Of a DNA stretch of 32,878 nucleotides, positions 22,643-30,716 are shown piece by piece; position 1 is the stretch's first letter; every line of letters begins with the position of its first letter. The position numbers and the translations under genes are program-made. This DNA comes from Candidatus Staskawiczbacteria bacterium (GTDB lineage: Bacteria > Patescibacteriota > Minisyncoccia > Minisyncoccales > Staskawiczbacteraceae), in the NCBI GenBank assembly GCA_026395175.1, contig JAPLZF010000009.1:146083-178960 (forward strand), written 5' to 3'. The notes beneath the pieces are model-generated. The model was not told the origin of the DNA, ran no database searches, and was given only the letters and a program-made list of their open reading frames with translations.

Positions 22643-22789
22643 ATGGAAGACGACTTTTTAACCAGGCTTATCAACGAAGACGACGATTTTGAGGATACTA
22701 ATTGGGATGACGACTCAGACGATGATAGCGATGACGTTGATGACGTTGATGAAGAAGACGAAGATGATGCTCCGGAAGAAGAAGTATAA
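22643..22789 (+). CDS. Extremely acidic 48-aa microprotein
   Basis: The frame MEDDFLTRLINEDDDFEDTN ... APEEEV has 48 residues, of which 29 are Asp or Glu and only one is basic (Arg8). The first ten residues could form an amphipathic helix (DDFLTRLI); the rest is a nearly continuous acid tail. It has its own perfect promoter and its own hairpin terminator, so it is a complete stand-alone unit likely to be strongly expressed. I do not recognise a family. Acid-rich small proteins can mimic DNA, buffer cations or bind basic proteins such as histone-like proteins or RNA polymerase, but nothing here shows which. The Ser-rich reading frame on the opposite strand is its shadow. Confidence 0.8.
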   Translation: MEDDFLTRLINEDDDFEDTNWDDDSDDDSDDVDDVDEEDEDDAPEEEV

Positions 22790-22800
22790 ATTAGCGATGA

Positions 22801-22826
22801 AAAACTCCGCATAAAAGCGGAGTTTT
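22801..22826 (+). terminator. Terminator of the acidic microprotein gene
   Basis: AAAACTCCGC (22801-22810) pairs perfectly with GCGGAGTTTT (22817-22826) around a six-base loop, followed by TATTTG. It begins 11 bases after the stop codon. Confidence 0.9.
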
Positions 22827-22872
22827 TATTTGTTTGCTCTTGCATTTTTGCGCTTTTTCTGTAAAATATGTT

Positions 22873-22901
22873 TTAGTAGTATAATAATTTAATGGTATAA
22901 T
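22873..22901 (+). promoter_or_regulatory. Promoter of the penicillin-binding protein gene, leaderless
   Basis: TTAGTA (22873-22878), 17 bases, TATAAT (22896-22901) with TGG in front (extended -10). The start point about seven bases on is 22908, which is the A of the ATG, so the mRNA should be leaderless. Confidence 0.7.
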
Positions 22902-22907
22902 ATATGA

Positions 22908-25016
22908 ATGCTTATGAAAAATAAAATTATAAATATTTTTGTAAAAAATAAAAAAATGTTGCTTACTGTCGGAAAATATCTGGCTTTTTTATTTTTGGCA
23001 GGATGCATGCTGATTTTGGCATTGTTTGTCTATTACACTTGGAATCTGCCCCAGCCGGAAAAATTCACAGAAACCCCTTTCATACAATCCACTAAAATTT
23101 ATGACAGAACAGGCAAGGTTCTCTTATATGACATTTACGGAGAAGAAAAAAGGGAAGTAGTTTCTTTCGACAAAATTTCCGATAATTTAAAACACGCTGT
23201 TTTAGCATCGGAAGATTCAAGATTCTACCAGCATGGAGGAATAGATATTGGAAGAACAATTAAAGCCGCATGGATTGATTTGACTTCCCAGTCAAAAGCG
23301 CAAGGCGGGTCAACTTTGACCCAGCAGCTTATAAGGTCTGTATATCTTACCAGCCAGAAAAGCATAACCAGAAAAATTAGGGAAATTGTCTTAAGCATAG
23401 AGCTGGAATCGAGATATTCCAAAGACCAAATTTTTGACTGGTATCTGAATAAAATTCCTTTCGGGCAGAATACTTATGGAGCCGAAGCCGCAAGCCAGAC
23501 TTATTTCAGCAAACCAGCATCCGACCTTTCTTTGGCCGAAGCCGCAACTTTGACTGCAATGATTCCTGCCCCAAGCCATTATTCTCCTTATGGCCCTTAT
23601 AAATCAGAATTATTGCAAAGAAAAGACAGCATATTGGATAAAATGCAGAAATTGGGATATATCACAGATGCGCAGTTGAAAGAAGCAAAAAGCGAAAAAT
23701 TGGTTTTTACCAAAAATATGGAGTCCATAAAAGCTCCTAATCTGGTTATGTATGTCAAAAATTATTTGGACAACAAATATGGAGAGGATTACTTAAAAGA
23801 AAAAGGGCTAAGGGTTTATACTACTTTGGATTGGGACATCCAGCAATATGCAGAACAGGTGGTAAAAGATGCTGACAAGACAAATATAAGCAAAGGCGCC
23901 AATAACGCGGCAATGGTTGTTTTAGACCCCAAAACAGGCGAAATTTTATCTTTAATAGGGTCAAAAGATTATTTTGCCGACCCTTATCCTGAAACCGGAA
24001 GCGTAGTATTCGACCCGAAATATGATGTTGCCACAATGGGACAAAGGCAGCCGGGCTCTTCTTTCAAACCGTTTGCATATGCCACCTTGCTAGAAAAAGG
24101 ATACACTGCAAATACTATTTTGTGGGATGTAAAAACTGAATTTAACCCAAGTTGCGACCCAAGTGGGAATTCTGTGGCAGGTTCAAACGGCAGCAGATGC
24201 TACAGCCCGGAAGATTACGATGGAAGGAACAGAGGTCCTGTAACTTTAAGAACTGCATTGGACTGCTCATTGAACATACCTGCTGTAAAAGTTCTTTATT
24301 TGGCCGGAATTCCGGATGTTTTGCAGACAGCTAAAAATTTTGGGATTTCAACTCTGACTGACACGAACAATTACGGCCTGTCTTTAGTTTTAGGAGGAGG
24401 CGATGTCAATTTATTGGAAATGACTTCAGCTTACGGAGTTTTCGCGACAGAAGGAAATTATATTCCGGCAGTGAGTATTTTAAAAATTACCGACTCAGAC
24501 GGCAATATTATAGAGCAAAATCAGAAACAGCCGACAAAAGTTTTAGATACGCAAATTGCAAGACAAATCAATGATATTTTATCCGACAATAATGCCAGAA
24601 CTCCGATTTTCGGCGCAAACTCAGCATTGTATGTTCCAGGATATCAAGTGGCTGCCAAAACAGGAACTACGTCAGATTTCCGAGACGGCTGGACAATGGG
24701 ATACACGCCATTTGCAGTTGTCGGAGTATGGACCGGAAATAGCGATAACTCCCCGACAAAAGACGAGGGCGTGGGAATTGCCGCTCCAATGTGGAATAAA
24801 GTTATGACAAAAATTGTGTCGTCAAGACCGGCTGAAAGTTTCACTCCGCCAGACCCAATCACAGACAGAAGCCCTGTATTATTAGGCCAATTGCCGGCAG
24901 GCGACACTCACACAATTTTGTATTATGTTGATAAAAATAGTTCGCAATATCCTTTGTGGCAGGCAGGAATTGACAATTGGGTTGCCACAGGCGGAAGAAC
25001 CAGCGTTTATCCATAA
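22908..25016 (+). CDS. Class A penicillin-binding protein (PBP1A-type transglycosylase/transpeptidase)
   Basis: This bifunctional enzyme polymerises and cross-links peptidoglycan outside the membrane. The 702-aa protein has a short cytoplasmic tail, one membrane helix (about 22-44), a GT51 transglycosylase domain with the catalytic Glu102 in LASEDSRFYQHGGID, the QGGSTLTQQLIRSVYL block and the RKIREIVLSIELESRYSK block, and a transpeptidase domain with Ser384-x-x-Lys387 (PGSSFKPF), the SxN motif in DCSLNIPAV and the KTG motif in AAKTGTTSDFRDGW. All catalytic motifs are intact. The start is the ATG at 22908 or the ATG two codons on at 22914; promoter position supports 22908. It converges with the propeller gene, two bases apart, with no clear terminator between. 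Confidence 0.95.
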   Translation: MLMKNKIINIFVKNKKMLLTVGKYLAFLFLAGCMLILALFVYYTWNLPQPEKFTETPFIQSTKIYDRTGKVLLYDIYGEEKREVVSFDKISDNLKHAVLASEDSRFYQHGGIDIGRTIKAAWIDLTSQSKAQGGSTLTQQLIRSVYLTSQKSITRKIREIVLSIELESRYSKDQIFDWYLNKIPFGQNTYGAEAASQTYFSKPASDLSLAEAATLTAMIPAPSHYSPYGPYKSELLQRKDSILDKMQKLGYITDAQLKEAKSEKLVFTKNMESIKAPNLVMYVKNYLDNKYGEDYLKEKGLRVYTTLDWDIQQYAEQVVKDADKTNISKGANNAAMVVLDPKTGEILSLIGSKDYFADPYPETGSVVFDPKYDVATMGQRQPGSSFKPFAYATLLEKGYTANTILWDVKTEFNPSCDPSGNSVAGSNGSRCYSPEDYDGRNRGPVTLRTALDCSLNIPAVKVLYLAGIPDVLQTAKNFGISTLTDTNNYGLSLVLGGGDVNLLEMTSAYGVFATEGNYIPAVSILKITDSDGNIIEQNQKQPTKVLDTQIARQINDILSDNNARTPIFGANSALYVPGYQVAAKTGTTSDFRDGWTMGYTPFAVVGVWTGNSDNSPTKDEGVGIAAPMWNKVMTKIVSSRPAESFTPPDPITDRSPVLLGQLPAGDTHTILYYVDKNSSQYPLWQAGIDNWVATGGRTSVYP

Positions 25017-25018
25017 GC

Positions 25019-26134
25019 TTAATCAGAAGTCGAGCACCAGACATCATTTTTCCATGTCCAATTTTTATCCATGCCGGCCATGATGCAAATTTTGTTTTTA
25101 AAAACCACTGCGCCAACATCTTCCCTGCCAGTCCAAAGAGGATCTTTTTCTGTTTTCTGCCAATTTTTGCCGTCTTCTGAATACCAGACATCGTTCGCAC
25201 CATTTCCATATAAAGGTACATTTAATCTGCTCACAACCCAAAGCCTGTTTTGATAATCAATCAACGCAAATCCCTGGCGCGTTTCAAAAGGAGGATTTTC
25301 ATTTGCCAATGTCCAATTCACGCCGTCTGAAGAAGACCAAACATCATTATAAAGCTTGTCTTTAAAAGCCATTCCGCCCACCACCCATAATTTATTGTTA
25401 AAAACTTCAGCCGCAAAATCCCACCTTGGAGACCACTCTGCATTTTTAACAGCTTGCTTCCAGCTGACTCCATCGTCTGAATACCAAACATCATTAAAAA
25501 GCTGGTTTCCTGTATATTTTACTCCGCCAATAAGCCATATCTTATTTTGAAAAACCAAAAGCTGATGCCCTTCTCTGGCAGGCCAGGCGGTGGATTTTGT
25601 TTCTAATTCCCAATTTTTTCCGTCTTCTGACGACCAAACATCGCTTCTGTAGCCAATATCCGGACCCCATCCGCCCATCAGCCACATTTTACCCTTAAAA
25701 TCAACAACCGCCATAGACCTCCTGTTTCCCCATGGAGCATTATTTAAAACAAGCTGCCAATTTTTGCCGTCTTCTGACGACCAAACATCGCTAAAATGCG
25801 GCGCATTTCCATAATCTACATTCCCAGGGGAAATAAGGCGTTTAGTTCCGTCTAACCCGCCCATCAGCCATATTTTATTTTTATAGACAACTACCGCTTG
25901 AGAATCCCTGCCTTCCCATGGAGCTGAAGAAACAACTTCTTCCCAATCTAATGAAGCGGGATGAAATGACGGATTGGGAAGTGTTTCAGCCGGTTCTTCT
26001 GTTATATTTTTTTGATTATTATTAATTAATTCTGTCGCGCTTTCTTTTTTATAATATACAAAAACTGCTCCGCCGATTGCGATTATTATAATTAAAATAA
26101 ATAAAATTATTAAGATCAAATTATTTCTTTTCAT
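25019..26134 (-). CDS. Membrane-anchored six-bladed Kelch-like propeller protein
   Basis: The 371-aa protein has an N-terminal membrane helix (about 5-28) and then six repeats of about 50 residues, each with the pattern DVWSS(E/D)DGxxWxxxxxxxxWxxRxxxxxxxFxxKxWxxGG. The Gly-Gly pair and following aromatic residues are typical of Kelch blades, while SxDGxxW resembles BNR/Asp-box turns. The sequence ends with a seventh partial strand DVWCSTSD, which would close the ring. Blade-like extracellular propellers serve in binding glycans or proteins, but the ligand cannot be read from the sequence. It is ten bases downstream of dnaN in the same orientation, though functionally unrelated. Confidence 0.85.
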   Translation of the reverse strand: MKRNNLILIILFILIIIIAIGGAVFVYYKKESATELINNNQKNITEEPAETLPNPSFHPASLDWEEVVSSAPWEGRDSQAVVVYKNKIWLMGGLDGTKRLISPGNVDYGNAPHFSDVWSSEDGKNWQLVLNNAPWGNRRSMAVVDFKGKMWLMGGWGPDIGYRSDVWSSEDGKNWELETKSTAWPAREGHQLLVFQNKIWLIGGVKYTGNQLFNDVWYSDDGVSWKQAVKNAEWSPRWDFAAEVFNNKLWVVGGMAFKDKLYNDVWSSSDGVNWTLANENPPFETRQGFALIDYQNRLWVVSRLNVPLYGNGANDVWYSEDGKNWQKTEKDPLWTGREDVGAVVFKNKICIMAGMDKNWTWKNDVWCSTSD

Positions 26135-26143
26135 TAAAATTTT

Positions 26144-27268
26144 TTATGTAGATTTAATCGGCATTACGACATATATATAGCTTGCGTCGCCTACAGGCTT
26201 TAATATGCAAGGACCTTCCTCTTTGCTCAAATCAAATATGACTTCAGAGCTTCTGATATTTAATAATCCGTCTGTCAAAAATTTATGGTTAAAAGACGCT
26301 TCTATCGATTCTCCCTCGATTTTAGCCGGAATACTGGACATACTTTCCCCGATGTCCGGAGATTCTGCAAAGATTTCAACTTCTTTGCCTGCTGGGTTTA
26401 TTTTTATTTTAACCTCGTTTATTCTGCCTGAAAAAAGCGACGCTGCCTTGATCTGGTTTAAAAATTCGTCTCTTTTTATAACAACATGGGTTTTGAATTT
26501 TTTAGGAATAATTTCTTCATAATTAGGATATTCTCCTTCTATCAATCGGGAAGTAATTTGCACTTGCGGGTGGTCGGCTTCTTTCATTGGAAACTCAAAC
26601 ATTGTCTGGTTAGCTGAAAAATATATTTTTAATTTTCCCTCTTTTTCGCCCAAGGTATTTATTATTTCCCTGGCTGGTTTTTGCGGCAGAATAAAAGAAA
26701 TATCTTTTTTTACCGCTTCGTCTAAGGTAATATTTTTTTCTGCCAGCCTGAAGCTGTCAGTAGCGACTATTTTCATTATATTTTTTGAAAAAATAAAATA
26801 AATGCCGGAAATTTCAGGCCTGGATTGAGAAGGAGAAGGCAAATCAACTATTTGAGCCAATCCCTGGCAGAATTTTTTATTATCAACTTCTAAAAATTCC
26901 AAATTTTTAAATTCCGGAATCAAGGGGAATTCTTCAGGATTAAATCCCTGAATCTTGTTTTTAAAGCTTTTACATTCAACATATAATCCTTGACTTTTTT
27001 CTTCCAAAACAATTTTTTCATTAGGCAATAAGGCAATAAAGCTTGAAAGAAATTTAGCAGGCACCACTACTTTGCCCTTTTTAATAATCTTGGTCAATAT
27101 CCATAACTTTATAGCAGTCTCCAAATCTGTGGAGCTTAAGCTTAAAAAATTATCTTCGGCGCTAATTAAAACATTGTCTAAAATAGGCAAAGATAAATTT
27201 TTCCCGACGATTTTTTCAACAACATTTAATCCGTTTTTTAAATTCTCTTTTAAGATTTCTGCTTTCAT
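26144..27268 (-). CDS. dnaN: DNA polymerase III sliding clamp, beta subunit
   Basis: DnaN encircles DNA as a dimer and tethers polymerase III. The 374-aa length is standard. Visible blocks: MKAEILKENLKNGLNVVEKIVGKNLSLPILDNVLI at the start, LSSTDLETAIKLW, FSKNIMKIVATDSFRLAEKNI in the second domain, the EGEYPNYEEIIPKKFKTHVVIKRDEFL block at the start of domain three, and the C-terminal CILKPVGDASYIYVVMPIKS, matching the family ending PxxxxxxxYVIMPxRx. It follows dnaA after a 209-base AT-rich gap that holds DnaA boxes. The start ATG has no ribosome-binding sequence. Confidence 0.96.
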   Translation of the reverse strand: MKAEILKENLKNGLNVVEKIVGKNLSLPILDNVLISAEDNFLSLSSTDLETAIKLWILTKIIKKGKVVVPAKFLSSFIALLPNEKIVLEEKSQGLYVECKSFKNKIQGFNPEEFPLIPEFKNLEFLEVDNKKFCQGLAQIVDLPSPSQSRPEISGIYFIFSKNIMKIVATDSFRLAEKNITLDEAVKKDISFILPQKPAREIINTLGEKEGKLKIYFSANQTMFEFPMKEADHPQVQITSRLIEGEYPNYEEIIPKKFKTHVVIKRDEFLNQIKAASLFSGRINEVKIKINPAGKEVEIFAESPDIGESMSSIPAKIEGESIEASFNHKFLTDGLLNIRSSEVIFDLSKEEGPCILKPVGDASYIYVVMPIKST

Positions 27269-27477
27269 GTTTTTATAATTAATTATTAATATATTATTAA
27301 ATTTATTGTTATTAGTGTTTTAATTTTTAAAGCTTTTTAAAAAAGATTCGCCCTTAAAATTTTCTGTTTACTCTTAAAATTCTTTGTGCAAATGCTGTGG
27401 ATAAATTAGTTGGATAAAAGGTGCAATTTATGATGCGTGTTTTCTGCTGTTAAAGTTATTATATTTTTTACACCAAC
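27269..27477. other. Probable replication origin region between dnaA and dnaN
   Basis: This non-coding gap holds a perfect DnaA box (TGTGGATAA at 27396-27404, minus-strand TTATCCACA), a 7/9 match beside it (minus-strand TTATCCAAC at about 27409-27417) and an 8/9 match TTATGCACT overlapping the dnaA stop at 27478-27486. A very AT-rich stretch at about 27269-27345 could be the unwinding element. Together with the dnaA-dnaN order this makes it the best oriC candidate in the window. Confidence 0.55.
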
Positions 27478-28833
27478 TTATGCACTATATATTCTCTGTT
27501 TTATCAAGTTTAATTCCTCGGTTAACTTGTTGTTTTCTTCATTTTCCTGCAGTATTTTTTTGTAAGCATAAATGGCGGTTGTATGGTCTTTGCCTCCGAA
27601 TTTCCGCGCTATTGCCGGAAAAGAATATTTCAATTCTTTTCTCAGCAAAAACATGGCAATCTGCCTGGGTTTTACAATTTCTTTGCGGCGCGTTGGGTCG
27701 AACAGATTTTTCTCTTCTAAATTATAGAACTTGGCGACAACTTCTATAATTTTTTTGTAATTTGCCACGTCAAACGGAGAAAAAATGAATCCTTTTAGCA
27801 GTTTTTTGGCTGTTTCTATGTTCAATTCCTGGTTGATTTTATTGTAAATCAATATTTTATTCAAAGCGCCTTCCAATTCTCTGATATTTTTCTTAACATT
27901 GGCGGCGATATAATCTAAAATGTCATCTGGCAAATCCATATTTTTTTCCTGAAGCTTTTGTTTTAAAATTACCAGCCTTGTTTCGTAGTCCGGCAGGCTG
28001 ACATCGGCAATCATGCCTCCTTCAAATCTTGATCTTAAACGGTCTTCCAGCTCTGCAATTGCATTTGGAGGCCTATCGGAAGAAAGGATTATCTGCTTGT
28101 TTTTTTCATATAAAGAATTGAAAACATGGAAAAATTCCTCCTGGCTTTTGTTTTTGCCCGCAATAAATTGGATATCGTCTAAAATTAAGACATCTATCGG
28201 AGCCAAGCTCGCCTTGAAAGATTCCATGCTGTTTGTCCTTATGGCTGAAACAATGCTGGAAACAAATTTTTCAGAAGAAATATATTTCACTTTTTTCTTT
28301 TTTGATTCGTCGCTTATTTTATTTCCGATTGCCTGTATTAAATGTGTTTTTCCCAATCCCGTGCCTCCGTAAATAAATAATGGATTATAAGTAAACCCCG
28401 GGCTATCAGACACAGCCAGCGCAGCCGCATGAGCCAGTTCGTTGAAAGAGCCGACTACGAAGCTGTTGAATGTATATCGCGGATTAAGGTTGGTTTCTTT
28501 GTTTGTTTTGAATTCTTCAAATTTCAATTGGACATCTTCCTGCCTCAGATTTTCCATATTTATTTTGGACGGAGTATTTTTTGCTGATTGCGGTTTTATG
28601 ACAAAATCCAATTCCTTTATGGAATCATCAATGTCATGCAAGGTTTTTAAGATTGATTTGTTATATTTGTTGCTCAGCCATTCCTTGGAAAAAGCATTGG
28701 GAACTGAAATTATTATTTTTTCGGCTTCTTTAGAAACAATTTCAGTATTTTGAAACCAAGTGGCAAAATTGGCTTTAGAAATATTAAGCTGCATTTGCGC
28801 TAAAACTGACTGCCAAAGTTCTTGATTGTTCAT
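27478..28833 (-). CDS. dnaA: Chromosomal replication initiator protein DnaA
   Basis: DnaA binds DnaA boxes and opens the origin. The 451-aa protein begins with the domain I block ELWQSVLAQMQLNISKANFATWF, has LNPRYTFNSFVVGSFNELAHAAALAV, Walker A GGTGLGKTHLIQAIGN, Walker B DVLILDDIQFIAGK, the sensor region RLRSRFEGGMIADV, and the C-terminal domain IV helix-turn-helix with ARKFGGKDHTTAIYAYKKI, the DnaA signature that reads boxes. All functional motifs are present. A weak purine stretch AAGGAAAAA lies about 10-18 bases upstream of the ATG. A DnaA box near 28903 could serve autoregulation. Confidence 0.97.
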   Translation of the reverse strand: MNNQELWQSVLAQMQLNISKANFATWFQNTEIVSKEAEKIIISVPNAFSKEWLSNKYNKSILKTLHDIDDSIKELDFVIKPQSAKNTPSKINMENLRQEDVQLKFEEFKTNKETNLNPRYTFNSFVVGSFNELAHAAALAVSDSPGFTYNPLFIYGGTGLGKTHLIQAIGNKISDESKKKKVKYISSEKFVSSIVSAIRTNSMESFKASLAPIDVLILDDIQFIAGKNKSQEEFFHVFNSLYEKNKQIILSSDRPPNAIAELEDRLRSRFEGGMIADVSLPDYETRLVILKQKLQEKNMDLPDDILDYIAANVKKNIRELEGALNKILIYNKINQELNIETAKKLLKGFIFSPFDVANYKKIIEVVAKFYNLEEKNLFDPTRRKEIVKPRQIAMFLLRKELKYSFPAIARKFGGKDHTTAIYAYKKILQENEENNKLTEELNLIKQRIYSA

Positions 28834-28902
28834 ATAATGTATTTTTCCTTTTTATCGGCTCTTTGTCAAATAGAAGTAAAACAAAGAGGGGTGTTATTAA
28901 GC

Positions 28903-28911
28903 TGTGTATAA
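28903..28911 (-). promoter_or_regulatory. DnaA box upstream of dnaA
   Basis: TGTGTATAA on the plus strand, TTATACACA on the minus, matches the TTATnCACA box. It lies in the divergent gap between dnaA and rpmH, where bipartite origins and dnaA autoregulatory sites are commonly found. Confidence 0.55.
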
Positions 28912-28951
28912 CTTGTGTTGTCTGTTTCAACGGAGACGCACAATAAACAGC

Positions 28952-28980
28952 TTGTAATTTGGGATATTTTAGGCTATACT
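28952..28980 (+). promoter_or_regulatory. Promoter of rpmH-rnpA-yidC-jag
   Basis: TTGTAA (28952-28957), 17 bases, TATACT (28975-28980). Transcription would start near 28987, 27 bases before the rpmH ATG; the leader is A/T only with no ribosome-binding site. Confidence 0.7.
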
Positions 28981-29013
28981 GGTTGTATTATACTAATTAA
29001 AATTTTTAATACA

Positions 29014-29154
29014 ATGAGCAAAACATACAAGCCGAAAAAGAAAAAAAGAGCCAATACCCACGGCTTTTTGAGGCGTAAAAAAACAAGAAATGGCAAAAAA
29101 GTGGTGCAGAACAGGAGAAGGAAGGGCAGGGCGAAACTAACTGTGTCAAAATAG
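29014..29154 (+). CDS. rpmH: Large ribosomal subunit protein bL34
   Basis: L34 is a small, very basic protein of the 50S subunit. The 46-aa product MSKTYKPKKKKRANTHGFLR ... RRRKGRAKLTVSK has the family pattern (TYxPKxxKRxxxHGFxxRxxTxxGxxVxxxRRxKGRxxLxV). I start at the ATG at 29014; the longer frame from 28915 runs back across the promoter and has no homologous residues. It begins the conserved rpmH-rnpA-yidC-jag order next to dnaA. Confidence 0.95.
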   Translation: MSKTYKPKKKKRANTHGFLRRKKTRNGKKVVQNRRRKGRAKLTVSK

Positions 29155-29169
29155 GCTTATTCAACTTTT

Positions 29170-29508
29170 ATGCTGCCTAAAATAAACAGGATTAAAAAGA
29201 AAAAAGACTTTGAAACAATTTTTAAAAATTCCAAGATTTTTAAAAATAACCTTTTTATTTTCAGAATGGCAAGAAATAATCTGGGGCTTAACAGGTTTGG
29301 GTTTGTAGTCAGCAAGAAGGTATCGAATAAAGCAGTAGTAAGAAATAAAATCAGGAGAAGATTATCGGAAATAATAAAAGCAGAAATAAATAATATAAAA
29401 AACGGAACAGACCTGATTATAATTGCCCTGCCTGGCATAGAAAAAAAAGAATTTTCTGAAATTAAAAAATCAATTGAAGAAGCTTTAACAAAATGTTTGA
29501 ATCTTTAA
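29170..29508 (+). CDS. rnpA: Ribonuclease P protein component
   Basis: RnpA helps RNase P RNA process the 5' ends of tRNAs. The 112-aa basic protein has KKKDFETIFKNSKIF at the start, RFGFVVSKKVSNKAVVRNKIRRRLSEII in the middle with the signature RNKIRRRL, and the ending expected of the family (DLIIIALPGIEKKEFSEIKKSIEEAL). It follows rpmH after 15 bases and overlaps yidC by 16, so all are cotranscribed. The RNA partner (rnpB) is not in this window. Confidence 0.93.
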   Translation: MLPKINRIKKKKDFETIFKNSKIFKNNLFIFRMARNNLGLNRFGFVVSKKVSNKAVVRNKIRRRLSEIIKAEINNIKNGTDLIIIALPGIEKKEFSEIKKSIEEALTKCLNL

Positions 29509-30239
29509 TAAATTTTTTTTATATAATATTATATCAGCCGCTGTTTAATTCGCTTGTGTTTTTGTATAACTTCATACCTGGCCATGATTTTGGAATAGCA
29601 ATAATTGCGTTAACCATAATTATCAGGATTATACTTTTCCCGGTTTCCATAAAAGCCGTCAATTCCCAGAGAAATCTTCAGAAATTGCAGCCAAAAATGC
29701 AGGAAGTGCAGAAAAAATATAAAGATGACAAGGAAAAGCAGGCAAAAGAAATTTTAGAACTTTACAAAAAAGAAAAAATAAATCCGTTTTCAGGCCTTTT
29801 ATTAGCCTTAATACAACTGCCGATATTAATAGCGCTTTACAGGGTTTTTTGGAACGGTTTAAAATCAAAAGAGCTGGCCGGATTATATGGTTTTATTTCA
29901 AACCCCGGTCAAATAAATCCTTTGTTCCTGCACATTATAGATTTGTCAAAACCCAGCATATTTTTTGCTATTTTAGCGGGCTTAGTGCAATATTTCCAGA
30001 CAAAAATGCTGACCCCGCAAAACAAACTAAACGCCGGTCAAAAAAGCAAAGAGGCTGACTTTTCCCAGGTTATGCAAAAACAGATGCTTTATTTTTTTCC
30101 TGTTTTCACCGTAATAATACTTGTAAATTTGCCGTCTGCTTTGGGGTTATATTGGATAACAAGCGGACTTTTTTCCATAGTCCAACAATATATAATTTTT
30201 AAAAAAAGCGATAAATTAGAAACAGAAAAAACGCAATAG
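29493..30239 (+). CDS. yidC: Membrane protein insertase YidC/Oxa1
   Basis: YidC inserts proteins into the cell membrane. The 248-aa protein is the short Oxa1-type form without the large periplasmic domain of E. coli YidC. Helices lie at about 19-29, 35-54, 102-118, 150-165 and 195-235. The IIRIILFPVSIKAVNSQRNLQKLQPKMQEVQKKYK block (44-79), with the conserved charged groove residues and coiled-coil loop, and the C-terminal LPSALGLYWITSGLFSIVQQYI are diagnostic. Its ATG lies inside the end of rnpA. It is one base before jag. Confidence 0.93.
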   Translation: MFESLINFFYIILYQPLFNSLVFLYNFIPGHDFGIAIIALTIIIRIILFPVSIKAVNSQRNLQKLQPKMQEVQKKYKDDKEKQAKEILELYKKEKINPFSGLLLALIQLPILIALYRVFWNGLKSKELAGLYGFISNPGQINPLFLHIIDLSKPSIFFAILAGLVQYFQTKMLTPQNKLNAGQKSKEADFSQVMQKQMLYFFPVFTVIILVNLPSALGLYWITSGLFSIVQQYIIFKKSDKLETEKTQ

Positions 30240-30240
30240 C

Positions 30241-30714
30241 ATGCTAGAACAAAAAGACATAGACAAAATTAAAAAAACAGCAGAAGAATTTTTTGAGAAG
30301 ATGACAGCGGAAATTCTTAATGTGGAAACCAGCTTGTCTTTAACAGATACAAATTCCGACGTTGTTGATTTATATATAAAAATGAATGACCCTCAAATTT
30401 TAATTGGCCAGCAGGGCCAGACGCTTTTTGAGATTCAGCGCCTTTTAAGGACAATTCTGAATAAAAAATTGCAGAAAGTTTTTTATCTTAATCTGGATAT
30501 TAATGATTATAAAAAGAAAAAAATAGAATATTTGAAAGACTTGGCTAAAGAGCTGGCTGACCAAGTTTCTTTAAACAAACAAGAAAAAGTTCTTTTACCG
30601 ATGTCATCTTACGAAAGAAGAATTGTACATGCAGAACTTTCTCAAAGGACAGATGTGATTACAGAAAGCCAAGGAGATGGTTTTGACAGGCACATTGTTA
30701 TAAAACCGCGGTAA
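30241..30714 (+). CDS. jag: KH-R3H RNA-binding protein (Jag/KhpB type), short form
   Basis: Jag (KhpB) is an RNA-binding regulator linked to cell envelope growth. The 157-aa protein has a KH-type domain with LIGQQGQTLFEIQRLLR (about 53-69), the GxxG loop here GQQG, and an R3H domain with SSYERRIVHAELSQRTDV (about 121-138). The N-terminal Jag-N domain found in Firmicutes proteins is absent: residues 1-30 hold only the helix before the KH domain. It directly follows yidC and converges with the surface protein gene two bases away. No terminator hairpin is visible here. Confidence 0.9.
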   Translation: MLEQKDIDKIKKTAEEFFEKMTAEILNVETSLSLTDTNSDVVDLYIKMNDPQILIGQQGQTLFEIQRLLRTILNKKLQKVFYLNLDINDYKKKKIEYLKDLAKELADQVSLNKQEKVLLPMSSYERRIVHAELSQRTDVITESQGDGFDRHIVIKPR

Positions 30715-30716
30715 AT

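Noticed and set aside
22621-22845. Ser-rich 74-aa minus-strand frame
   Set aside because: It is the shadow of the acidic microprotein; the promoter and terminator are on the plus strand.
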